39,655 nucleotides of DNA, from positions 1 to 39,655 of the forward strand of contig WOGZ01000304.1 in the NCBI GenBank assembly GCA_009733775.1. Reading direction: 5' to 3'. A program made the position numbers and the translations under genes. Position 1 is the first letter of the stretch; the number at the start of each line of letters is the position of its first letter. This document shows positions 22,004 to 35,070 of this stretch, one piece after another. Under the pieces are notes generated by a model that was not told the origin of the DNA, did not search any database, and worked only from the letters and a program-made list of their open reading frames with translations. Source of the DNA: Alectoria sarmentosa (taxonomy: Eukaryota > Ascomycota > Lecanoromycetes > Lecanorales > Parmeliaceae).

Positions 22004-25000
22004 AAATTTTATTTAATTCGAATTTTTAATATAAAATTGTTTTATATAATTCGAAATAAATGCGAAATAATTTTTATTATATATTCGAGATAACACATTT
22101 TATAATCTTTTTATAATATCGTATTCATTTTTTTATATTTAATAATATTTAATATAATAATTAATTATCTTCGAATATATTTTTATTTATATTCGACGTC
22201 GAATGTGATCGAGATATTTGCGATTTATTTTTAAAAAATTGAGAATTATAAGTTTTTTCGATATCGATAATGCGTATTCGCGAGTTATTTATATTATATT
22301 CAAAAAACGAATAATGTTTAATATTCGAAAAATGTTTAAAAGTTATAAAGTTTTTATATTTTTATTTTCTCGTCTCACGAAGTGTGATTGAAGATAAAAA
22401 TTAAATTTATATAAAATCAATATGCGAGATTAAGAAAATTAAAATGTTTTAACGCTTTCGATTACGAATAAATAATTAAAAAGCTTATAATTAAATTATA
22501 TTAAAAATAAGAAAATAAAAATCGCGTTAAATTGTAATTATTAATATAAAAAATGAAAATATATTAAAAAAAAAATGAGATTGATTTTTGTGTTTATTTA
22601 AAATAAAATATATAATATTTATTAATCTCGTAAATTCGATAATTTATTATCTTTAATATAAATGAATTTTTATTATATAATTTATAAATTAATAAAATTA
22701 TTAAAGTTTAACTTTTTTAAAAACGTTTAACGTTTATATTTTTATTATATATTTTATTGTTTATATTATTCGATTCGACTTTATAAATATTTTTTTAATA
22801 TTAATAATGCGATTATTTTATATAATTCGTTTTTCTTTTTTAAATAAAAAGCATTATTTAATAATATATTTTCGAGTTTAATAATTTTTTTCGTAAAAAT
22901 AGTTAAACGTGTCGATTGCATTATATATATATAAAAAATCTTTTAATATTATCTTAATTCGTAATTATATAATTATTAAATTTACAGATTTTTATATTTT
23001 AATATAAAAATTCATAATTAAGTAATGTGATTTTGAGACGTATTTGCGAAATTCACGTTTAAAACTTTTCATATATATTTATTAATCAATCTTTTAATTT
23101 TCATTAATTAATTATTTAATACGTTATTTAATCGTTGAAAATAAACATTATTAATTATCTTAATTGTCTTAAATGTTTTATTATAACGTTTTTTTAATTA
23201 ATTAATCGATTATTTCATTATTTAAAACATTTTTATATATAATTATTTATCGTATAATAACGAATATTTTTTCTTTTTTAAATTTCGCGAATTTGATAAA
23301 GATTTTTTAAAGAATATATTATCTCGATTATTTTAAAAAGTCGATTATAAATTCGATGATTATTTAATTGTAAATTTAAATAATAAATGTTAATAAGTTA
23401 ATATTAATTGCGATTTAATAGATTATATCGATTTTTTTTAATTCTTTAAAGTATATTATAAAATAATCGTTATCGTTTAAATATCGTTTTTATATTACGT
23501 CGATTTAAAAGATATATATTAAAACATTAATTTTCTCGTTTATTTCATTTTCGTTTATATATATATATAAAATATGATAATTAATTGTAATTTCCATAAA
23601 ATGTTTCGTAATAAACTTTTTTTTATTTTTATAAATCTTCATTTTTAAGAATTTTTATTACGATAACATTATATAAAAAACTTTTTTCTTCATTATGTCT
23701 TAAAATCAACGTCGATACGTTAAATCTTTAATCATTTTTAAAGAGTTTTTAAGTCGTATATACTTTGCGATCGATTTTTGTTTTTCGATAATGTTTTTAA
23801 TTAATTTTATTATTTCGTAATTTGAGTTACTTTATAATTTAAAAATTACCTTTACGATAACTTTTTTAAAAATTATACGAATTAAAAATATATAATATTT
23901 CACATTTAAAATAATTTTTAAAACATTTTTAAATTCTTTTAAAATAATATATATGATTTTCTTTTAAATAATTTTAAACGTTTATATAATCTTTTTTTTT
24001 TTAAATTTATAATCTTTAATAAATGAGATATATTAAGCGATATATTTAAAAAATAATGTGAAAAAAATTATATTTTAATATAACTTTTATAAATTTTTAT
24101 AAAAAAAAATTCAAGTTAAATTTACGTAATATATTAAATTATTAAATTTTATAATAATTTTCGTTTTTAATAATTGTATATAATTCGTTTATTTTAATTT
24201 AAGGTCGAATTTTATTTTCAATAATCTTGCGAATTTTTTTGATTTATTTTTATAAGTATTTAAATCGAGTATTATTTATAAATTATTCTTTTTTAACGTC
24301 TTTATTATTCGTTTATTAAATTAAAAATATATTAATTTATATTTATTTATTTCGAATTTCGAGACATAAATTATCGTTTAACATTAAACTTTAATGTGTA
24401 TTGTTTATAAAATCTCGCAATTCGTTTATATTATAAGTTTTTTCATTAAAATATTAACGTCGTCGATATATATTGAAATTAAATAATTTTTTTCTTTATA
24501 TAAATTTGTTATATTAACGTTATAAAAGAGATATAAAATAAAAGAGATTAAAAATCTTTATTAAAATAATATTTTTATTTCGTATTTAAATGATTCGCCT
24601 TCGAATATAACGATAATAATCGATTAATATTTTAAAAAGCTTTAAATTCAACGTGTAATTTTTTCATTTATATTTTTCATTTTTAAATTATATAATAACT
24701 TAAAATATAAAACGTTATCGAAGATATTTTTAACGTTTAATATTAATAATAAAACGATTTAATTATTTTTCGATTTTCACGCTTTATGATTTCTTTTTAA
24801 TGTTATATAAATAACGTTTTTAATTAAAAAAAGTTTGCGCTCGCTCGTATGTTATTTAAAAAGAAAAAAAAAATTATCAAATAATTCAATTTTATAATTA
24901 TGATTTTTTTAAATTTCTTTTTTAATGTGTTAAGAAAAACGATCGATCGATACGATTTTAATTAAATATAATTTTTTTTATCGAAATTTTTAGATTTTTT

Positions 25001-28000
25001 AAACACAATTATTTTAAAATAATGAAAGTATTTAAGATAATAATTATATTCGATATAAAAATTATAAATGTTTTTTAATTAAGTCTTTATGCGACTTAAA
25101 GTTATTTATAAAATTCGAAAAATTAAATCGTCGTCTTTTATAATTTTATTTAAATAATTTATTATTATAACTTTTCGAATTTCACGTTTAATAATAATCG
25201 AAAACTTTTTCGAAGATAAATATTTATATTTTTTTATATTATTTAAATTCGTTTAATATATTTATAAAAAGAAATTGTCTTTAAATAACGTTTATTTTTC
25301 GACGATTTTAATAATTATATTATTTCGTTTCGCGAGTTTAAAAGTAAATAATAATGATTTAATTTAATCGTTTTCAATTTATTTATTTAAGTTTTAAAAC
25401 TTTCGATTATTATCGTATTCGTTTATATATTATTTTTATTATTTCGTTTATTTATTTTTTAAAAGTTTTTTTTTAATATTTTAAATTTAATTAAACGTCG
25501 TTTTATTTTTGCGAGAGCGAATTTATTATCATTTTTTATTCAATTTTCGAACTTTTTTAATAATTTTTTTTGATTTTAAATTTATTTTCGATTTCGATTT
25601 AAGATATATTTTATTAATAAAAATAGCATTAATAATAACGTTATAAAAAATTGTAATTAATAAATTTATTTGATAATTTAATTTAATTTTTATTAAAATT
25701 GAAGTTAAATTTATAAGTAGTTTTAAATTAAATTTTTTTAAAAAATTTATCGTTTTAAGTTTTTTTCAATTACGAATTTTTTTTTAAAATTGAAAAATCA
25801 AATTTCGCTTTAACATTGTAAAAAAAATCTTATAATTAAAATCGAAGTTTTTTTTTTAAGTGATATCGCATTTTATTATTACGAATATGAGATTTATAAT
25901 AATCACTTTATTATACTTTTTAAATTTAAACGTTTATATTTATTTTAATATTAATAATTAAAATTTTATAATATTTATAATATCGATTATAATGTTTATT
26001 TTCGCGTGTTAATATTTTTTTAACTTTATTTATAATAAATAATATAAATTGAAATTATTTATAATAAAATGTTTATCGATCGCGTTTTTTATAATCGCAG
26101 TTCGAAGAATATCGAGAAATGAAATTTTCGAATATGATTTTATTACGTCGATTTTGTTTTTTCGAAAATGTGTTTTAAACTTTTAAAAGAAGAAAGCGTT
26201 ATAAATATTATAAATGTATAAAATTTTCTATTTTTTCTCTTGAAATTTAATTATAATAATTATTATATCTTCGTTATATATTTTAAAATATTAACGATTT
26301 ATAAATATTTCGATATTAACATATATATAAATTTTAATTAACGTGTTTTTCGCGTTTAAATAACATAAATAATAATTTATTAAAGTTGAATAATAAATTT
26401 AATTTTTTTTAAAATGTTTTCAAAACTTTTATATAATTAAAATGTCGTATTCGAAAATTGTAAGTTTTTAAAAAAAAGATTTTATGATATTTATCAACTT
26501 ATAAACGTTATATTAAAGAATTGTAAATCGTGATTTTTAAAACTATAATGTTTATTAAAACGGGTGTATATTTATAATAAAATGTTTTTTTTTATTTTTT
26601 ATAATTTTTATAACACTTTTAATTTGACGATTTTTTAAAGAAATGTTTATTTTTATAATTATTTTCGTTATTTTTAAAAACGAGATTTCATTTATAAAAA
26701 ATTCGCGCATCGAATTCGTGTCGACGAAAAAAATAACGTAATTCTTTTTGATTTTATTTTAAATTAATAATTCTATCTTTAGCGACTCTTTATAAAAGAT
26801 TAAATTTATAAGTTTTTAAATTTCCTTTTTAAATTTCATTTTTGAAATTAATAAATGATTTTTTTCATTTATATTTTTGATTTTCGTTTTTATTATATTT
26901 GTTTTTGCGAAAAACAATCTCTTAAAATTAAATGCTTTTAAAAATGTTATTTTAGAAATGTTAATTAATATTAATGTTTTTATTAAAGTATTTAAAAATA
27001 TTCGATTTGTTATTTAATCGCTCGCTTTGTGTCTTTTAATACGATTTTTATTTAACGACGTTAAAAGACTTTTTATCGTCGTTTTACGTTTTTTTAATCA
27101 AATTATTTAATTTTATCTTTAAGAGTTTTATAAAAACGTTATTTTAAAATTAAAAATAATAATTTTCGAATTTATATTAATGTTTATATTTTAATTTCGA
27201 TTTTTTGCGATGCTAAAATCGAATATATTTAATATAATTTTTATTAATTAATTTGATAAAACGACGTTAACGTTGATTATAATTTTTATTAATTAATTAA
27301 ATAAGACAAAAATAATATTGTTATTATTAATTAATGTTTTCGTGATTTTTATTATAAAAGTCTTTTTCGAAATTCTTTTTATTTTAAATTAATCAAGTTT
27401 TTATATCTTCGCGAGCTTCGCTATATTAATTTTTATAATTTGAAAAATAATTAATTAATTTCTTTTCGTCGATTGAGTATATTTAATAAAGAAATAAATT
27501 TTGTTTTTAAAATATACGATTTAAGGTTCTCGACGCCTCTTTATTATCTTTTAAATAATTATTTTAATACGTTTACATTTAAGATTATAAATTTTATATA
27601 AACTTTAATAATTAACGCATTTAAATTAAAAGTTTAATTTTTGATATTTTTCGCATTTTTTAAAATTATATTCTCGAACGTAATATACGCAAATTAAAGT
27701 TTTAAAATCGTATATAAAAATAATATAATTTGATTTTTAACATATAAAACATTTAATAATTCGATTTTCGCGAATATGTTTTTTATAATCATAATACTTA
27801 TTTTTTTTCGATAAAAATTAATTTAAATCGATTCTTTAAATAATATTAATATAATAAATTTTTGAAAATTTCATTATTATTATTAAGAGAAACATTAATA
27901 AATTTTTAACTTTATTTTTATTTAATTATTTAATATATTAAATATCGACTTTTTAAATATAATGCGTATTTATTTAAATAATCGTTTTAACGAGAAATTC

Positions 28001-28990
28001 GACATTTTTCGAAAATTAATAAATTATAATCGAAACATTATAAATTATTATTTTAAAAGTAAAAATTAAAATAAACGCGTTTTTATTAAAATGTATTATT
28101 TAAATTTTAACGTTTTTAACGTTTTTTAGAATTTCGACGTTTTTTCGAATTTTTATAAAAAATCGAATATTTCTTAATTTGAGTTAAATAATAATTTCGA
28201 TTTTAATTATTTTCAACGTTAAATATATTTTAAGACGGGGTTTAATATAAGTTTATAACTTCTTAAAAAATGGTTTACGATAACGTTCTTTAACGTTATT
28301 ATTTCTAAATTTAATAATAATTTAACGCTTCATTTTAACTTTATTTTTTAATATCGAAATTAATTAAAAAAAAATAAGAGATTATAATATTTTATAAAAA
28401 TAATAACGATATAATAAAAAGTTTTTTCGCTTATACTTTTATAAAATCGAGATAAATATTTATAATAATAATATTAATTATTAAATGCTTTATAATTATA
28501 ACGTCGTTTTTAATACGTTTAATAAATTATTTTAAACGTTATATTATTATTAAAAGTTTTTTATTATTTAATTAATCGATTGCTTTAATTATTATCGTAA
28601 ATATTATATAAAATATAATTTCGATAATAACTTAAAATACTCTCTTTTAAAAAGAAATATTAAAATTATTTATAAAATATTTAAAAATGACTTTAAACGT
28701 GTTTTAAATAAAAAAGAGTTATTTATTAATAAAAAAAACTTTATAATCTTTTAACATTCGAGATTGTTTTAATTTATTACTTTTTTTATAATATATCACG
28801 ATTATAAAAACGAGGCGAGATATAAGATAATAATAAATAAAATTAATTTAATAAAAACTATTAATGATAATTATAAATAATTGTTAAAATCGATCGATAA
28901 TAATAACGCACAAGTGATAGCGCATAAATAAAGTAATCGAAAAATGAAAAGCACTTTTTTAAAGTAATATAATAAATATCTTTAATATTA
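22004..28990. other. ~7 kb RIP-degraded AT-rich DNA, probably relics of mobile elements
   Basis: Uniform RIP composition over the longest repeat-poor stretch. RIP acts on duplicated DNA, so former transposons are likely, but no frame, LTR pair or domain survives that I can support. A lone minus-strand YIDD reading near 24448-24459 is not enough. Confidence 0.6.
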
Positions 28991-29027
28991 CGATCAAACT
29001 TAGTCAAATTAATTAACTTAATTAATT

Positions 29028-29073
29028 ATTTAATATATATTAAAAGCGCGAGCTTTTCAAAAGTGAAAAGCTT
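29028..29073. repeat. Short direct-repeat copy with hairpin (AGCTTTTC/GAAAAGCT)
   Basis: TTAATATATATTAAAAGCGC leads into a perfect 8-bp inverted repeat (29051-29058 with 29065-29072). A mutated copy of the same stretch lies at about 29539-29585. Confidence 0.6.
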
Positions 29074-29109
29074 AAAAGTTTTTACATTATAATAATATTT
29101 ATTCTTTTT

Positions 29110-29330
29110 ACGCTCGAAAAAGATTTTCGAAATCCCTCTTTTTCTTTAAAGGCTTTTCGAAAACTCTTCGAGAATTTTTATCGAAGAGACTGTTCTCGCA
29201 AGCTCGAAATTATAATATATAATATAATATATAAAACTTTGAGCTTGCTTCGACAGCCCCTTCGATAAAAGTCTTCGAAAAGCTTTTAAAAAGTTTCGAA
29301 GAATAAAGAGATTCAAGAGTCTATTAGAGA
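29110..29330. mobile_element. Foldback (long inverted-repeat) element
   Basis: Two imperfect arms of about 90-100 bp, left 29110-29212 and right 29233-29330 (complement), around an AT-rich loop. Best-matching core: TTTTTATCGAAGAGACTG with the complement of the right arm, CTTTTATCGAAGGGGCTG. CCC and GACAG sites remain un-RIPed. A one-armed relative lies at 34995-35070. MITE-like, no coding capacity, no clear target duplication. Confidence 0.7.
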
Positions 29331-29892
29331 CTTAAAGCATTTAAATTTTTTTAAAAAAGATCTCGTTTATAATAAACCTTTTAATTCATTAAATTAAATT
29401 TTATAAAAATAACATTATTCGAAAGCGCGTATTTAAATTAATAAATTTATTTATTTATTTTATTATCATATTTTATGTATTAAAAAAGAAATTAAAAATA
29501 ATAAAATATAAAAAGTCGATATTCGAGGTTTAATTTTAATATATATTAAAAATGCGAGCTTTTTAATAGTAAAAAACTTATAAAATACGTGATAAAATTA
29601 ATAAAATTAAGTATTTAAATGTGATATATTATCGATTTACATTATATATATTGAAATAACTCGCGAAATAAATATTAATTCGTATAATTTAATAAATAAT
29701 ATATATAAATAATTATATTTAAATAACGTAAATTTAATTTTATTAAATATCTTAAAAATCTTATATAATAACAAAAAAATCTCGATTTAATATATAATTT
29801 TCATAATTTTAATCGATATATCGTCACGCGATATATGTTTAATTATGTCTTATATCTTATATATATATATTTGTTTTAGGATAATAAATTTC

Positions 29893-29985
29893 TATTAACA
29901 TGCTTTTAAATAAATCTTTTGATTTTTTTTTGATTTTTTTTCCCCTTTCTTTGCAAGCCTAGTTTGTTTAAAAGCATAAATTAAA
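29893..29985. other. Short un-RIPed patch with 11-bp inverted ends
   Basis: ATGCTTTTAAA (29900-29910) is the exact inverse of TTTAAAAGCAT (29967-29977). The interior has intact CC, CA and TG sites (CCCCTTTCTTTGCAAGCCTAG), unlike everything around it. It could be a very small late insertion or a chance survivor; no function can be assigned. Confidence 0.5.
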
Positions 29986-29995
29986 ATTTAGATTT

Positions 29996-30115
29996 AACGT
30001 TTAATTCGTACGTTTATTTTATACGTTTAATACGTATATATAATTTATATAATTCGTATAATTTATACGTTTAATTCGTTTAATTCGTACGTTTACGTTT
30101 TATATATATTATAAA
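29996..30115. repeat. Low-complexity ACGTTTAATTCGT repeats
   Basis: Degenerate short units (CGTTTAATTCGT, ACGTTTATTTTATACGTTTA) repeat across about 120 bp. Confidence 0.6.
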
Positions 30116-30466
30116 AAAATATAATAACGATAAATAATAATGTTTAATTTTAAAAAATACATTTAACGATAATTAAAATGTATATTTTATTTCGATAAAA
30201 ATGAATTATAATTAAATGCAAAAACGAAGATATATCGTTATTAATTTAAACGATAAAAAGTTAAATACAAAAAAGTTGAATATAATAAAAAGATTTAACG
30301 ATAACGAAATATAATATATATTGTTATTAATCATTCTTAATAATAAATTAAATATAATTATTATTTCGATATATAATATAAGTTATTTTAATAAATAATT
30401 ATTATATAATAATAATTATCGATAATAAATAAAAGTTAACAAAAAAAAATTAATAAAAAGTCACTC

Positions 30467-30599
30467 TGTCACGAAGTGATCTTGAGAAAATAGATTTATT
30501 TAAGAATTTCGCTGATCGTTAAGTTAAAAGGTCAAATTTCACATCGAGAGATACGATTTTATCTTATTACTTATAGGTGCCCGAGTTGAAATTATAATA
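30467..30599 (-). repeat. Left 133-bp terminal repeat of the miniature element
   Basis: Same length as the right copy. Less RIPed in places (TGATC, GGTGCCCGAG kept). Its last CA is now TA. Confidence 0.87.
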
Positions 30600-30828
30600 T
30601 TATCGTTTCTTTTCGATAAATTTCGTTTCGAAATCGAGCTTTTATAATCGTTTTCAATCGAAGTTGTAAGCCGAAAATCTCTCGTCGTTTTTCGAAGCTA
30701 TTAATTTTGTTTATATCGATTTTGTATATTGCGTCACTTTATTAAAAGCTAATTCAACATTACGAATTCAATTTATAAACTTATTTTAAAGTTCGAACTC
30801 AAAAGCTTCGATTCGAGATATGAAATTA

Positions 30829-30961
30829 TGTTACGAAATAACCTCGAAAGAATAAATTTACTCGAGAATTTCGCTAATCGCTAAGTCAAAAAATCAAATT
30901 TCATATTAAAAGATGCGATTTTATTTTATTATTTATAAATGCTCGAGCTGAAATTATAACA
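30829..30961 (-). repeat. Right 133-bp terminal repeat of the miniature element
   Basis: TGTTACG...ATAACA with intact TG/CA ends, followed by target duplication CACTT. Confidence 0.87.
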
Positions 30962-30966
30962 CACTT

Positions 30967-33900
30967 TTCGATTATATAAATAAAACGAATTATTTTATAA
31001 TTACGTTTATATAAAAATTAAAATTAATAAATCGAAAATAAATTTTCTTAAATTCACTTTATTATTTATATACTTTATAATTATATTTTTTATATATAAC
31101 GTATTAATCGATTAAATTATATTAAAAATACGTTATTATATAACTTATTAATAAATTTCAATGTGCGAAATTAAAAAATAATGATTTTATTTATCTGAAA
31201 AAATGTAATATAAAATATAAAAAAATCACATTTATTTTTTAAAGATTTATTTATTTAACTAAAGATTTTATTATTAAATCGTTTATAATAACCTTTAAAT
31301 TTTTAAAAATAAAATTTAATTCGTTTTTTATAACTAATTTAAATTTAAAAAAGAAAAAAAAAGAAAAAAATTATTGTTAACAAATATCGTTAATACGCAT
31401 TTTAATATATAAAATTCGATTAATAAAAAATCGATCGTAAATATAATAAAATTTATTAATAAAATTTATAATGTAACGAATTCGTGATAAAACGACGTAA
31501 ATAAAAATTATATTAATGTTTTTAATAATAAAATTCACGACGATTTTATTTAAAATCAATTTTTAATTTTTATAAATAATGATAATAAAGACGAGAGTTA
31601 ATAATATTTGCGTTTAAATATATATACTTTTATTATTATTTCATTATTACTTTTTTAATAATATAAATATTATATATCTTTTATTAACAAAAACATATAT
31701 TCGTTTAAAATAGTTAATTATTTTAACGAATAATCTTATTAATATAACATTAAAAAAATCTTAAACGTTATTCTTTTAAAAAAAATTATATATCGTGATT
31801 ATTCTTTTATTAATTAATTTCTTATTTATATATAAATTTTATATCAATGTAATTTTTGTTTTCTTTATTAATAATAATTAATTATCGAAATTAACGCAAT
31901 TTTAAACGAAGATTTATTTAACGTTTTTGTTTAATATTGATAATTTTAAAATTAATAATAAAACGTTTAAGTGACTCGAAATGTTGAAAGTTATAATTAT
32001 TAACTTTTCGATTAATAATATATAATCGTAAAACGATATTAAACGATTTTTATTCGACTGCATTAAATTTTTTCTTTATTTATTTAATAAACGATTATCA
32101 ACTTTTTATTATAATAAATTTCTCACATAATTAATCGAAAATATCTTAAAATCGAATAATCTCAAATGAAATCTTTTATTAACGCATTATTTAAATAAAA
32201 ATAACGATTTAATTAATAATTAAATATGCTTTAAAATCGATTAAAATACTTTTAAATTCGTATAATAAAGTGCTATAAAAAGCGATAATTAAAATAAAAG
32301 AAAATTATTCAAAATCATCGTAGAAAAGAATGTTTATTTTTTTATAAAAAGTATTATAACTACATTTAATTTAACGTAATCGACGATTAATATAATAAAA
32401 GATTTAATTATTTATTACCGATTTTTTATTAATAATTAATAATTAATAATATTAAAAATTATCTTAAAGACGTGAAAAAAACTTTTAATTTAATTTTTGA
32501 AATTTCTTTTTAACGAGTAACGAGAATAATCGATAAAAAATAAAATTATAAATAATATAAATCGTTATTTTTATAAAAACATTTTTTATAATTAAATAAA
32601 CGTTTTTTTATTAAATTAACTCGTAAATTAAATACTTTAAAATTATATTAATAACTTTCGGTTTTTTTATATTAATTATATCGTTAACGTATAAAAAAGT
32701 TGAAACTTACTTTTTTAAAAATAATAATTCTTTTTATCAAAAACGTTTCTTTGCTTAGTGTTTAAAATATATAAATCGTTTATTTAAATTAAATTAATAA
32801 AAGACAAAGAATCGTTATTAAAATTATCGTATATTAATTCGATATATTATCTCGTTTATTTTATATTAATATCGAAATCTTTATACAACTAATCGTGATT
32901 CATATTTTTCAATTAACGACTTAAATTAATTTCAATTAAGATTATTTCGTTATCGTAATGTGAATTACGAAGAGTTAATATTTTCTTATTTTAATAATTT
33001 AAATTATTATATTTCACATTAAAAATAAATTCGTTTAACGATAATAATTAAATAATGAATAAATCGTTTAAAAAATCGAAAAAATGATAATAATTATCGT
33101 TTTAATAACGTTAATAAACTTAATTTTACTTTTTATTAATAAATAATAAAGTTAACAAATCAACATTTCGAAAGAGATAATAAAGCATAATTTTCACTTT
33201 ATATTATTTCGAATAATTCGTTTTTTGATTAAAACGAGAATATAAATTGAAAATCTTTTATTTTCGTATAAATCGAAAAATCTTATTGCGTTAATTATAG
33301 TCTCATATAATTATTATAAAACTTTTATTTATTAAAAACTTATCATAAATGCAATAACGTTCAATTTAAATTTTATTTAAAATAATCTTTAATTTATTTA
33401 AAGGAAATCTTTTACGTTAAATATTATTCGATTAAATATCGAAATTAACGATCGAGCGAAAATTATCGCGAAACTTATAATTTAATAATAAATAATAAAT
33501 CGATTAAATCGATTAATCGCGTTTCGATATTATTTTATTATATAATCGATTAATTTAAATAAGTATAAAGTTAATGTTTAAGAGATTATATAAATGTTTT
33601 TATTTATATTAACGAGCTTTTTAGATTTTTTCTTCTTCTTTAACGTATATTTAATAAAATAATAAATCACATTTTTCTCGTCGATATAAAAAGCGAAATC
33701 GATATTCGTAGATTATATTAAATTAATAATAACATAATATATATTAATATATAAGTCGTTTTATATCGATTTAAATGTTTTATAAACGAAATTATTATAA
33801 TTATCGATTATAAAAGTTTTTTATTAAGATTATAAAAAGATAAATCGATATTTTATTTGCTTGATAATTTTATCACGTTAATAATAATATTAAAACATAC

Positions 33901-34994
33901 ATTTATAATATTATATTCAATTAAAAAACTTTTTTAACTCACGAAAAATATTATAATAATTAATAAACTTACGATTAAATGAATATTTTATTATAAATTT
34001 CAAATCATTATTTAAATTAATAATAATAATTTTAATTTCTTAATATTTCAAATATTCGACGATTTAATCGATATTTAAAACGTTTTAAATTTATAAAAAT
34101 TCGTAAATATAATCGTTTTCTCGAATTTATTATTTAAATTAATATTAATAATTCATTATATTAAACTTTTTATTTAAAATATACTTAAATAAAAAACGAA
34201 AACGTAAATTTAAATATTTAATTACAATATAAAAGTTTTATTAAATTAAATAAAAGGTAATATTATGTTATTAAATTTTAAAAACGTTAAAATATTCGTC
34301 TTTATCGAATATATATTAATAAAAATTATGTTATTAAAAATTAATAATATTAATCGTAAAAAAGATACTAAAAATTTCTTAATTATATACGAATAATTCG
34401 AAATTTATTTTTTCTTATTATTAATAAAAGCGTGTATTTCGTAAATTATAAATCTTTTATATTAAAATATTAAATGTTCGATTATTATCGTTATTAATAA
34501 AATCGCGAAGTTTATTAATATCGACAATTTAATTAATCACACGTTTTTAAAATTATTTACTCGATTTCTTAAATTACGCTCTTAATATCGTATTAAAAAT
34601 TTATTAACGAAAACGAAAATGTTATACGAATTTCTTATTTTAATATTTCATTAAATGCTTAACGTAATTTTTGAATAAAATCTCTTTTTAACGATTAATA
34701 TAAAATAAATAAAATCATTTGAAAATAATATAAAAAAAAGTTATTCGAATAATATTTGATAATCGATTATACTCGCTGATTAATTAATTAAGAAAAGAAA
34801 TTAATATAATATTCGACTCAATCAAAGGTCGTATAAAAGATAAAAACTTATTATTAAATATATTTTAAAACACACGAAATTCAGATATATCGATTATAAA
34901 ATTTGATATATACGATTCTTCGATGAAAACGATTAAATTATCGATATGATTTAAAATTAAAAAAAGCGATCATAATCAGCAAATTTGACATTTA
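30967..34994. other. ~4 kb RIP-degraded AT-rich DNA
   Basis: No gene seen. A 60-codon minus-strand open stretch at 31377-31559 is Ile/Asn/Tyr-rich and looks like chance. Confidence 0.65.
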
Positions 34995-35070
34995 AAAGAC
35001 CCTTTCGAAAACTTTTCGAGAATTTTTCGAAAGCTTTTATTAAAGAAATCGTTCTCATAAATTCGAAAGA
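34995..35070 (+). repeat. Single-arm relative of the foldback element
   Basis: CCCTTTCGAAAACTTTTCGA, then a GAATTTTTCGAAAGC block and GAAATCGTTCTCATAAATTC, parallel the left arm of 29110-29212 (CTTTTCGAAAACTCTTCGAG, GAGACTGTTCTCGCAAGCTC). The partner arm is absent nearby. Confidence 0.55.

Larger units (their letters stand above)
30467..30961 (-). mobile_element. Miniature LTR element (TRIM-like), 133-bp terminal repeats
   Basis: Two direct repeats of exactly 133 bp (30467-30599 and 30829-30961), starting TGTCACG/TGTTACG and ending ATAATA/ATAACA, flank only 229 bp of non-coding DNA. All of roughly 30 differences between the repeats are transitions and there are no indels. Flanking 5-mers CACTC (30462-30466) and CACTT (30962-30966) form a target duplication differing by one C/T transition. 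A purine-rich stretch on the minus strand just inside the left repeat (30600-30617) could be a polypurine tract, suggesting minus orientation. It encodes nothing, so it would have needed enzymes from another element. It could also be an internal-deletion derivative of a larger LTR retrotransposon. Confidence 0.85.

Noticed and set aside
24448..24459. Minus-strand YIDD, possibly a Copia or LINE reverse transcriptase
   Set aside because: Four residues only; neighbouring frames do not give further RT motifs without assuming frameshifts.
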